A stretch of DNA of 64,000 nucleotides, from contig JAFXTU010000050.1 of assembly GCA_017535635.1 (NCBI GenBank), positions 1 to 64,000 of the forward strand, written 5' to 3'. Of this stretch, positions 36,347 through 43,754 are shown piece by piece; position 1 is the first letter of the stretch; each line of letters starts with the position of its first letter. The notes under the pieces are model-generated. The model was not told the origin of the DNA. It searched no databases and worked only from the letters and a program-made list of their open reading frames with translations. The stretch comes from Oscillospiraceae bacterium. Lineage in GTDB: Bacteria; Bacillota; Clostridia; Oscillospirales; Oscillospiraceae. Made by a program: the position numbers and the translations under genes.

Positions 36347-37867
36347 ATGCAGCAGAAAAAGGGAATCGACTTCGGGTTCCGCGGCTGGATGCTGATCCTG
36401 TATCAGGCGATCGCGTACCTGACCTTCCAGGCCTTCACCCAGTACCCGCTGAACATCCTGGCCCCCTTCTACGGCGGCGCCAACAAGGTCTCCGGCATCT
36501 ACTCCGCCTGCGCCGTGGCCGGCATCTTCGTCCAGATCATCCTGGCCGGTCTCGTCTCCCGCATGAAGAAGGTCAAGCTCTTCGGCTCCATCCTGGGCCT
36601 GGTGACCCTGGTCCTGGCCGCCCTGGTGATGACCCTGCCCGGCGGCGGCGCCTGGGACGTGTGCTACGCCCTCATCAACGTTATCGCCGTCCTCTACGCC
36701 ACCTTCGCCCTGGGCATCCTGGTGGGCCAGTGGTTCCCCACCCGGAAGGGCGTCGTGATGGGCATCGCCACCCTGGCCTTCCCCATCGCCAACGGCCTGC
36801 TGGGTCCCTTCGCCAGCTCCATCTTCGGCAAGATCATGCCCGTGGTGGGCGGCACCCTGGGAGAAGCCATGGGCATCGCCGCCGCCACCGGTGACGGCGC
36901 GACCCAGGGCCTCCTGGGCCCGATCCTGGGCATGATGGAGGCCGGCGATACCAACGGTGCGCTGACCGCCCTGGTCTCCTCCGACTACTACGCCACCGCC
37001 GACGGCATCCGCGCCGTGGTCTCCTCCTCCATCCTGAAGTCCTTCCTGCCCTTCTTCATCGTCGCCGTGGTGGGCTGGGTCATCGGCCTCATCTTCATCA
37101 AGGACTACCCCGAGGAGTGCGGCGCCTTCCGCGACAATGACAAGAGCATGACCCCCGAGGTCGCCAAGGCCATGATGCAGGCCGAGATCGAGAACAAGAA
37201 GACCTCCGTCTGGACCTACGGCCACACCCTCAAGTGCAAGGAGTTCTGGTTCGGCACCCTCTGCGTGGCCCTGCTGCTGACCTGCTCCATCGGCCTCATG
37301 AGCCAGTCCAACGCCATCATCGGCGCCTACGAGGACAAGCTGGGCTTCATCGGCGGCTATACCGGCGTCATGATGGTGGTCATGATCTGCGGCTGCATCG
37401 GCAGCTACGTCCTGGGCCTGCTGGACGCCGCCCTGGGCACCAAGAAAGCCATGATCATCTCCTCCTGCCTGATGATCGTGGGCGGCGTGCTGGGCCTGAT
37501 CCCCAACGCCTACGCCCTGCTCATCGCCATGGTCTTCGTGGCTCTGTTCATGGGCGCGGCCTCCAACTTCGGCGTCTCCTGCGCGGCCCAGTACTGGCGC
37601 CGTGAGGACTACAGCCGCATCTTCACCCTCTCCAGCCCCATCGGCTCCATGATCTCCTCCGCCTCCCCGGTGGTCATCGCCGCCCTGCTCTTCGGCGCGA
37701 ACGGCTACAAGGGCCATGCCGGGGCCTTCGGCTTGGTGGCCGGCTGCGGCGTGGTGGCCCTGGTGGTCATGCTGCTGTTCAAGCCCGAGCACATCAAGAA
37801 GATGGACGACCAATACCGCGCCGCCGCGGGCAAGCCCCTGGACGACGCCCTGGTGGGCCGGAAGTAA
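36347..37867 (+). CDS. MFS transporter, oxalate/formate antiporter (OFA) family
   Basis: A 506-residue transporter with twelve hydrophobic segments. The N-terminal FTQYPLNILAPFYGGANKVSG and the central loop IFIKDYPEECGAFRDND match OFA-type members, which exchange or import small carboxylates. The charged central loop is about 60 residues. It is 103 bases behind the flavoprotein with its own ribosome binding site (AAGGAG) and no visible promoter, so it is probably in the same operon. That links import of an organic acid with the reductase system. Specificity cannot be read from sequence. Confidence 0.87.
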   Translation: MQQKKGIDFGFRGWMLILYQAIAYLTFQAFTQYPLNILAPFYGGANKVSGIYSACAVAGIFVQIILAGLVSRMKKVKLFGSILGLVTLVLAALVMTLPGGGAWDVCYALINVIAVLYATFALGILVGQWFPTRKGVVMGIATLAFPIANGLLGPFASSIFGKIMPVVGGTLGEAMGIAAATGDGATQGLLGPILGMMEAGDTNGALTALVSSDYYATADGIRAVVSSSILKSFLPFFIVAVVGWVIGLIFIKDYPEECGAFRDNDKSMTPEVAKAMMQAEIENKKTSVWTYGHTLKCKEFWFGTLCVALLLTCSIGLMSQSNAIIGAYEDKLGFIGGYTGVMMVVMICGCIGSYVLGLLDAALGTKKAMIISSCLMIVGGVLGLIPNAYALLIAMVFVALFMGAASNFGVSCAAQYWRREDYSRIFTLSSPIGSMISSASPVVIAALLFGANGYKGHAGAFGLVAGCGVVALVVMLLFKPEHIKKMDDQYRAAAGKPLDDALVGRK

Positions 37868-37906
37868 GCCTCCGGATCGTGAGTACATAACGAAAAGATC
37901 GAAAAA

Positions 37907-37951
37907 CCCCGCCCGCTCCGGCATCACGCCGAAGCGGGCGGGGATCATTTT
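37907..37951 (+). terminator. Terminator after the MFS transporter
   Basis: A 16-bp GC-rich stem with one mismatch (37907-37922 with 37928-37943), loop ATCAC, followed by ATCATTTT. Confidence 0.8.
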
Positions 37952-38019
37952 GGCAGTTCTGCGGCGTCCGAAGCAAACGGCTGTTCCGGGGATCCGGGGT
38001 CCGTGATCGAGGGCGTCCC

Positions 38020-38335
38020 CCGTCAGGCTCCCTCTCTGAGGGAGCTGTCAGCGAAGCTGACTGAGGGAGTCCTCCCACTTTCTGCCGCACTTATGTGGGC
38101 GCTCTGTCGTCGACAGACTCCTTCCGTCTCCCGCTTCGCGGGAGCCACCTCCCTCAGAGAGGGAGGCAGCCGCTGCGGCAGGACGGGGCCGGGCTCCCTC
38201 TCTGAGGGAGCTGTAGCACGCGCCCACCGCTTCGCGGCGGGTCTGTAGCGCACGCGTCCCAGCGTGGGGCCCTCGCGCGCGGAATGTCCCCCTCGCGCGG
38301 AATGAGCTGGCGCGAAGCGCCTGAAGGAGTCCTTC
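38020..38335. repeat. Cluster of REP-like palindromic repeats
   Basis: The 482-base stretch between the MFS gene and the phosphatase holds no gene. An identical 23-base unit, GGCTCCCTCTCTGAGGG plus AGCTGT, occurs at 38026-38048 and 38192-38214, and an inverted version lies at about 38144-38168. The following module with CAGCGAAGCTGACTGAGGGAG at 38047-38070 recurs in diverged form at 38305-38334 (GCGCGAAGCGCCTGAAGGAG). Small hairpins (CTCCCGC-ttc-GCGGGAG, CCGC-ttc-GCGG) are interspersed. The pattern is that of multi-copy intergenic palindromes common in Oscillospiraceae. Confidence 0.7.
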
Positions 38336-38350
38336 GGCGATAGATCGCTT

Positions 38351-38842
38351 TCAGGTAAGCGCCCGGGAATTCGGGGGACTCCCTCGACCCTCCCCCTCCA
38401 GTGCCCGGAGGAGGGCCTGACAGCCCTCGGTGAGATCGTCCCAGGCGGTGTCGAAGTCCCCGGTGTACCAGGGGTCGGCCACGTCCCGGGGCCGGGGAGT
38501 ATAGTCCATGAGGAGGCGGATCTTTCCCTCCGGGTCGCCCCCGGCGATGCGGCGCATGTTCCGGAGGTTCGCTCCGTCCATGCCCAGGAGGAGGTCGTAG
38601 TCCCGGTAGTCCCCGCGCACCATCTGCCGGGCGGTCTTCCCGGCGCAGGAGATGCCGTGCTCCGCAAGCCTCCGCCGCGCCGGGGGATAGACCGGGTTCC
38701 CCAACTCCTCGGCGCTGGTGGCGGCGGAGGCGGCGATGTATTTTTTCTCCAGCCCCGCTTTGGCTATGAGGTCCTTGAAAATGAACTCCGCCATAGGACT
38801 CCGGCAGATGTTCCCGTGGCAGACGAAGAGGATCTTTACCAT
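38351..38842 (-). CDS. Low molecular weight protein tyrosine phosphatase
   Basis: A 163-residue cytoplasmic phosphatase. The P-loop VCHGNICRSPMAEF has the nucleophile C8 and the phosphate-binding R14. The general acid aspartate lies in DPWYTGDFD near residue 122. Length is typical of the family; the last about 15 residues extend into the edge of the repeat cluster and may have been altered by it. Start ATG with AAAGGAG 9 bases upstream. In Firmicutes such enzymes act on tyrosine-phosphorylated proteins or arginine phosphate; no kinase partner is next to it. Confidence 0.93.
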   Translation of the reverse strand: MVKILFVCHGNICRSPMAEFIFKDLIAKAGLEKKYIAASAATSAEELGNPVYPPARRRLAEHGISCAGKTARQMVRGDYRDYDLLLGMDGANLRNMRRIAGGDPEGKIRLLMDYTPRPRDVADPWYTGDFDTAWDDLTEGCQALLRALEGEGRGSPPNSRALT

Positions 38843-38910
38843 GGTCTTTGCTCCTTTGCATAGGGGATCGGCTGGGGAGAGTATAACACAGCCGGGGCCG
38901 GGTGAACAGC

Positions 38911-38974
38911 TTGAAATGGCCAGTGCCGCAGGCTATAATGATCATCGAATAGCGAAAACGATCGAATGATCATT
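38911..38974 (+). promoter_or_regulatory. Promoter and twin palindromes upstream of the DUF2284 gene
   Basis: TTGAAA (38911-38916), 17-base spacer, TATAAT (38934-38939). Two near-identical palindromes, AATGATCATC (38937-38946) and AATGATCATT (38965-38974), follow with centres 28 bases apart, the first overlapping the -10. The second runs into ATC, giving a Fur-box-like sequence. This suggests repression by a dimeric, perhaps metal-dependent, regulator. Confidence 0.6.
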
Positions 38975-39019
38975 ATCCTGAACGGAAAGCAGAAGAAACG
39001 ACAGAAAAGAGGACCCTCT

Positions 39020-39619
39020 ATGAACAGCGCCGAGCGAATCGTCCCCGCCGCCCTGGCCCTCTGCCGCTCCCTGGGCTTCGAGGCAGGGGAGCTGCCCCTG
39101 TCCGCGCTTATCTTCCACCCGGAGATCCGGGCGATCTGTGAGGAAAACAGCTGCCGGAACTACTCCAAAAGCTGGGCCTGTCCCCCGGCGGTGGGGACCC
39201 TGGAGGAATGCCGGGAGCGCTGCCTGGGCTATGCCCATTTCCTCCTCTTCTCCCGGGCCTACGTCCTGGAGGACAGCTGGGATTTTCAGGGGATGGGGGA
39301 GGCCCACCGGGACTTCCAGCGGCAGACGGATCGGCTGGACGAGGCCCTGGGCGCCCTGGGGCTCCCAAAGCCGCCGCTCATCCTCTCCAACGAGGGCTGC
39401 ATCCGCTGTAAGGTCTGCACCTGGCCCGCTTCCCCCTGCCGCTTCCCGGAAAAGCTCCATCCCTCCCTGGAGGGCTTCGGCTTCCTGGTGTCGGAGCTGG
39501 CCGGGGCCGCCGGGCTCTCCTACCGGGCGAAGGGCGGCGTCACCTACTTCGGGGCGGTCCTCCTGCCGGGAGAAGCCGGGGCGGACACAACGGAAAAAGA
39601 AAGTACAAAATCATATTGA
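39020..39619 (+). CDS. DUF2284-type putative metal-binding protein
   Basis: A 199-residue cysteine-rich cytoplasmic protein. Cysteines are found in CEENSCRNYSKSWACPPAVG (about 40-60) and in CIRCKVCTWPASPC (about 133-146); the first matches the C..C..Y..SW.CPP pattern of DUF2284 proteins, the second looks like an iron-sulfur or zinc site. Function is not known. ATG 39020 has AAGAGGA 8 bases upstream. It sits upstream of the glycyl radical enzyme, which has its own promoter, so a common transcript is possible but not required. Confidence 0.8.
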   Translation: MNSAERIVPAALALCRSLGFEAGELPLSALIFHPEIRAICEENSCRNYSKSWACPPAVGTLEECRERCLGYAHFLLFSRAYVLEDSWDFQGMGEAHRDFQRQTDRLDEALGALGLPKPPLILSNEGCIRCKVCTWPASPCRFPEKLHPSLEGFGFLVSELAGAAGLSYRAKGGVTYFGAVLLPGEAGADTTEKESTKSY

Positions 39620-39634
39620 TGTCAATTTTTTGTA

Positions 39635-39663
39635 TTGCCATCCGAAGAACGGCGTGATAAAAT
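39635..39663 (+). promoter_or_regulatory. Sigma-A promoter of the glycyl radical enzyme operon
   Basis: TTGCCA (39635-39640), 17-base spacer, TAAAAT (39658-39663), 21 bases upstream of the ATG and just before AAAAGGAGG. Confidence 0.75.
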
Positions 39664-39684
39664 AGCAGAAAAGGAGGGACAGAT

Positions 39685-42105
39685 ATGTATCAGAATGCAC
39701 CTATTTCCCAGCGTGTCCAGGAGATCCGCGCCATGTACCGGGCGAAGAAGCCCAGGATCGACCTGGCCCGCTACAAGCTGGTGACGGAGTTTTACATGGC
39801 TAATCCCCAGCTTCCCGGTGTGCTCAAGCGCTCCAGAAACCTGCGCAACCTCTTTGAGAAAATGCCCACTCCCGTGCGGGACCATGAGCTGATCGTGGGC
39901 CACCTGGGGGAGGAGTTCCGGGCCAGCGCCATCTACCCCGAGCATTCCTTCCAGTGGGTCCTGGATGAGCTGGACGTTTTCCCCACCCGGGGCGTGGACC
40001 CCTATGACCTGAACCCGGAGGATAAGGAGTATATCCTCAAGACCGGGGATTTCTGGATCAAAAACGCCACCTGCGCCGCCATCGACGAGGTGTTCCCCGA
40101 GGAGTATTACCGGGACCTTCTGGGCAACGGCGTGCTGAACTTCACCGCGAAGAACAACAGCGGCTCTCCCATCGGCCACTACTGCGGCAATTACTGGACC
40201 GTGGTGGACCGGGGCCTGGGCAGCGTGCTGGAGGAGATCCGCGCCAAGAAGGCCGCCCTGCTGGAGAAGGGCCTCCAGGGGGACGAGGGACAGACCCTCC
40301 AGTTCTACCGGGCCGAGGAGCTGGTGGTGGAGGGCATCATCCTCTACACCAAACGCTACGCCGCCGAGTGCCTGCGTCAGGCGGAAACCTGCAAGAGCGA
40401 GCAGCGGAAGGCGGAATTGCTGGACATGGCCGACCGGCTGAACCGGGTCATCGACAAGCCCTGTCAGAGCTATCACGACGCCCTGCAGGCCTGCTTCCTC
40501 TACCAGCTGGGCCTGCTGATGGATTCCCAGCCCCACGGCATCAGCTACGGCCGCCTGGACCAGTACGTAGGCAAGTACGCCGAGGCGGACATCGCCTCCG
40601 GCGTCCTCACCAGGGAGCAGGCCCAGGAGCTGACGGATATGTTCATCCTCAAGGTGGCCGAGATCAACAAGCTCTGGAGCGAGGGTGCCACCCGCACCGG
40701 TCCGGGCTATACCTCCGGCCAACTCATCACCCTGGGCGGCGTGGACCGGGAGGGCAACGACGCCACCAACGTGGCTACCTACATGATCATGCAGTCCTCC
40801 GCCCGGCTGAAGCTCCACAACCCGCCCCTGGCCCTGCGCCTCCACGAGGGTACCCCGGCTGAACTCTGGGAGGCGGGCATCGAGACCACCAAGCAGGTGG
40901 GCGGCGTGCCCTGCTTCGAGTGGGACAAGGTGGCCATGGAAGCCCTGATGCGCCGGGGCATCCCCCTGGAGGACGCCAGGAACTACTGCCTCATCGGCTG
41001 CGTGGAGCCCTGCGTCTGCGGCTGCGACTTCGCCAACTCCGGCGGCGACGGCAACAACGCCTATACCATCCTCCCCGCCGCCCTCTGGTGCGCCATCAAC
41101 AACGGCATTAACCCCTTCTCCTTCGGTCCCCAAAAGAACACCAAGGCCACCGGCCCCCAGTGCGGCTATCTCTATGAGATGAAGAGCATGGACGAGGTAC
41201 TGGCGGCCTATAAAGCGCAGATGGACTTCTTCACCAAGTGGCAGGTGAGCATGGTCAACTGCTACGAGTATCTCTACGCCATGATGAACCCCCTGCCCCT
41301 GCTTTCCGCCACCATGACCGGCTGCATCGAGAGCGGCAAGGACGTGATGTGGGGCGGCGCGAAGTACAACGGCGCGGGCAACTCCTCCATCGGCCACGGC
41401 ACCGTGGCGGACAGCCTGAACATCATCGACCAGGTCTGCTTCCGGGACAAGATCGCCACCACCAGGGAGCTCTACGACGCCCTCATGAACAACTGGGAGG
41501 GCTACGAGGATCTGCACCAGTATATCCTGGGCCGCTGCAGCCACTTTGGCAACAACGACCCCGAGGCGGACAAGTACCTGAAGTTCGTGGCGGACACCTA
41601 CTCCGAGGGCATCACCCGGGGCATCAGCCCCCGGGGCTGCCACTGGACGGCGGGCTGCTGGCCGGTGACCCTGAACGTGGTCATGGGCATGTTCTGCGAC
41701 GCGACCCCCGACGGGCGCAAGTCCGGCGCGCCCCTCTCCGACGGCATTTCCCCCGTACAGGGCATGGACAAAAACGGCCCCTTCGCCACCATCAACTCCA
41801 TCCTGAAATTCGACCAGGCCAACTACGCCAACGGCACCCTCTGCAACATGAAGTTCCACCCCACCGCCCTCCAGGGCGAGGAGGGGGACAAGAAGCTCCG
41901 CGCCGTCATGGAGACCTATTTCCGGGGCGGCGGCATGGAGCTGCAGATCAACGTGGTCTCCGCCAAGATGCTCCGGGAGGCCCAGGAGAGACCCAAGGAC
42001 TATGAGGACCTGGTGGTACGGATCGCCGGCTTCTCCGCCTACTTCGTGGAGGTCTACAAGGAGGCCCAGGACGATCTGATCCGCCGGACCGAGATGAGCG
42101 TATGA
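39685..42105 (+). CDS. Glycyl radical enzyme of unknown substrate (enzyme 1)
   Basis: An 806-residue member of the pyruvate formate-lyase-like superfamily. The radical glycine is G782 in RIAGFSAYF; the active-site cysteine is C439 in IGCVEPCVCGCDF, with the partner glutamate E441. GCVEP is the dehydratase/C-N and C-S lyase version of this loop (as in choline lyase and propanediol dehydratase), not the double cysteine of pyruvate formate-lyase. The loop continues with three more cysteines (PCVCGC), unlike any type I recognise, so the substrate is open. ATGA overlap with the activase shows coupled translation. It has no microcompartment targeting tail at the N-terminus and no shell genes nearby. 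Confidence 0.93.
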   Translation: MYQNAPISQRVQEIRAMYRAKKPRIDLARYKLVTEFYMANPQLPGVLKRSRNLRNLFEKMPTPVRDHELIVGHLGEEFRASAIYPEHSFQWVLDELDVFPTRGVDPYDLNPEDKEYILKTGDFWIKNATCAAIDEVFPEEYYRDLLGNGVLNFTAKNNSGSPIGHYCGNYWTVVDRGLGSVLEEIRAKKAALLEKGLQGDEGQTLQFYRAEELVVEGIILYTKRYAAECLRQAETCKSEQRKAELLDMADRLNRVIDKPCQSYHDALQACFLYQLGLLMDSQPHGISYGRLDQYVGKYAEADIASGVLTREQAQELTDMFILKVAEINKLWSEGATRTGPGYTSGQLITLGGVDREGNDATNVATYMIMQSSARLKLHNPPLALRLHEGTPAELWEAGIETTKQVGGVPCFEWDKVAMEALMRRGIPLEDARNYCLIGCVEPCVCGCDFANSGGDGNNAYTILPAALWCAINNGINPFSFGPQKNTKATGPQCGYLYEMKSMDEVLAAYKAQMDFFTKWQVSMVNCYEYLYAMMNPLPLLSATMTGCIESGKDVMWGGAKYNGAGNSSIGHGTVADSLNIIDQVCFRDKIATTRELYDALMNNWEGYEDLHQYILGRCSHFGNNDPEADKYLKFVADTYSEGITRGISPRGCHWTAGCWPVTLNVVMGMFCDATPDGRKSGAPLSDGISPVQGMDKNGPFATINSILKFDQANYANGTLCNMKFHPTALQGEEGDKKLRAVMETYFRGGGMELQINVVSAKMLREAQERPKDYEDLVVRIAGFSAYFVEVYKEAQDDLIRRTEMSV

Positions 42106-43049
42106 CCACGGGACGGCTTTACGACATCCAGGGCTTTTCCGTCCAGGACGGCCCCGGCATCCGCACCACGGCCTTTTTGAAGGGCTGTCCCCTGCGCTGC
42201 CCCTGGTGCCACAGCCCGGAGAGCCAGGCCTTCGCCAGGCAGCTGAGCTGGATGAGCATGCGCTGCCTGGGGCGGGAGGCCTGCCGGGACCGCTGCGTGA
42301 ACGCCTGCCCCAAGGGGGCTATTGAGGAAGGCCCGCTGAAAACGGACGTGGCCACGGGCGAGCAGGTCCGCACGATCCACGTGAAGCGGGACCTCTGCGA
42401 CAACTGCGGTGCCTGCGCGGACAAGTGCTACGCCGAAGCTCTGACCATGTGCGGCAGGGATTATACCTCGGAGGAGCTTGTCAGCCGCCTGTTGCAGGAC
42501 AAGAATTTCTTCGACACCTCCGGCGGCGGAGTGACCATCTCCGGCGGCGAGCCCCTGAGCCAGGCGGATTTCACCGTGGAGGTGCTCCGGGGATTGAAGG
42601 AGGCGGGCATCCACACGGCGCTGGACACCACGGGCTTCGCCCCCTGGGAGGCCCTGGAGCGGACCATGCCCTGGGTGGATCTCTACCTCTATGACCTCAA
42701 ACACATGGACAGTGCCAAACACAAGGCCACGGTGGGGGTTCCCAATGAGATCATCCACGAAAACGCCCGGAAGCTCAGTGAGCACGGAAAAGCTCTGCAG
42801 ATCCGCATCCCGGTGATCCCCCGCTTCAACGAGGACGAGGAGAACATCCGGGCCACGGCGGAGTTCTGCGTGGAGCTGGGAGACGCGGTGCAGGTGGTGC
42901 AGCTGCTGCCCTACCACAACATGGGCGTGATGAAGTACCTCCGCATCAGCGACTTGAAGCCCCTGGAGGCCGTCCCCCCCTCCGACGAGAAGATGGAGCA
43001 GCTCAAAAATCTCATGGCCTCCTACGGCCTGAAGGTGACCATCCACTGA
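42102..43049 (+). CDS. Glycyl radical enzyme activase (radical SAM)
   Basis: A 315-residue radical SAM activase that would place the glycyl radical on the adjacent enzyme. The SAM cluster motif is C29, C33 and C36 in GCPLRCPWCHSPE. Two further cysteine groups (CLGREACRDRCVNACPKGAI and CDNCGACADKCYAEAL) form a ferredoxin-like insert for two extra 4Fe-4S clusters, as in non-PFL activases. The GGGVTISGGEPL motif is intact. It overlaps the enzyme gene by 4 bases. It may also activate the second glycyl radical enzyme 15 kb away, which has no activase beside it. Confidence 0.95.
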   Translation: MTTGRLYDIQGFSVQDGPGIRTTAFLKGCPLRCPWCHSPESQAFARQLSWMSMRCLGREACRDRCVNACPKGAIEEGPLKTDVATGEQVRTIHVKRDLCDNCGACADKCYAEALTMCGRDYTSEELVSRLLQDKNFFDTSGGGVTISGGEPLSQADFTVEVLRGLKEAGIHTALDTTGFAPWEALERTMPWVDLYLYDLKHMDSAKHKATVGVPNEIIHENARKLSEHGKALQIRIPVIPRFNEDEENIRATAEFCVELGDAVQVVQLLPYHNMGVMKYLRISDLKPLEAVPPSDEKMEQLKNLMASYGLKVTIH

Positions 43050-43066
43050 TCAATATCAATCAAAGC

Positions 43067-43100
43067 GCGACCGGAGAGCCGAACTCGGCCCTCCGGTCGC
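43067..43100. terminator. Hairpin between convergent activase and response regulator genes
   Basis: GCGACCGGAG (43067-43076) pairs with CTCCGGTCGC (43091-43100), and an inner GCCGA/TCGGC pair may extend it. No clear T-run follows, so it is a weak terminator or a transcript-end stabiliser. Confidence 0.5.
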
Positions 43101-43133
43101 TTCGCTCCGGGACAAAAGCATTCGTCCCCGCCA

Positions 43134-43754
43134 TTATTTGATGGCGATCCCCAGGCTCCGCGCCACGGCGGCCAGCTCCGTCCTGGTGTGCATCCCCGTT
43201 TTTTCCAGCATATTCTGCACGTGGTATTTCACCGTGCTGGCGGAGATCCCCAGCCGCTTCCCGATCTCCGTGTTGCTGTCCCCGGCGATCAGCTCCCGCA
43301 GGATCTCCAGCTCCCGCTGGGAAAAATCGTGGTTGCTGGCACAGCCGATCCGGACCAGGGGCGGTTCGTCGGGATAGATGCGCTCCCCGGCCATCGTCCG
43401 CTCCATGACGGCCAGGATCGGCTCCTTCTGAGCCTCCTTGTACCAGAAGCTGTCCACCCCGATCTCCCTTGCCCGTTTCAGCCAGGAGGCCTCCGGCATG
43501 CTGGTCACGATGATGATCCGGGTTTCCGGGAATTCCTTCTTGATCGCCTCCGCGGCGTCCAGTCCGCTGCTGCCCAGCTCCGTCATCACGTCCATCAGGA
43601 TCAGGTCGATCCTGCCGTGGCGGCAAAAGTCGATGGCCAGCTCCGCGTTGGAGATGGAGGCGGCGTGGGCGTACCGGGGATCGGATTTTACAAAGATCTC
43701 AAAGAGCTGCCGGGGCATCTCCTGATCCTCCACGATCAAAACCTGATACGGCAT
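43134..43754 (-). CDS. NarL/FixJ-type response regulator
   Basis: A 206-residue regulator. The receiver domain (1-125) has the acidic pocket ED at 9-10, the phosphorylation site D55 in LILMDVM and K of FWYKEAQ near residue 104. The C-terminal LuxR-type helix-turn-helix is in SQRELEILRELIAGDSNTEIG with GISASTVKYHVQNMLEK. It is expected to activate or repress a target after phosphorylation by the adjacent kinase, with which it overlaps by 56 bases. Start ATG with GGGAGGAA 8 bases upstream. It faces the glycyl radical enzyme operon, the most obvious target, though that is inference. Confidence 0.93.
   Translation of the reverse strand: MPYQVLIVEDQEMPRQLFEIFVKSDPRYAHAASISNAELAIDFCRHGRIDLILMDVMTELGSSGLDAAEAIKKEFPETRIIIVTSMPEASWLKRAREIGVDSFWYKEAQKEPILAVMERTMAGERIYPDEPPLVRIGCASNHDFSQRELEILRELIAGDSNTEIGKRLGISASTVKYHVQNMLEKTGMHTRTELAAVARSLGIAIK

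Noticed and set aside
26811..37867. Calling the island a bai (bile acid 7-dehydroxylation) operon
   Set aside because: BaiB, BaiE and BaiA-like genes are absent and the transporter is of another family; only class-level similarity is supported.
38020..38335. CRISPR array in the repeat cluster
   Set aside because: Repeats are unevenly spaced, in both orientations and of variable size, with no unique spacers of constant length and no cas genes.
39685..42105. Naming the first glycyl radical enzyme pyruvate formate-lyase, choline lyase or hydroxyproline dehydratase
   Set aside because: It lacks the double cysteine of pyruvate formate-lyase, and its loop after the catalytic cysteine differs from those I can recall of the other two; no choline or proline pathway genes are nearby.
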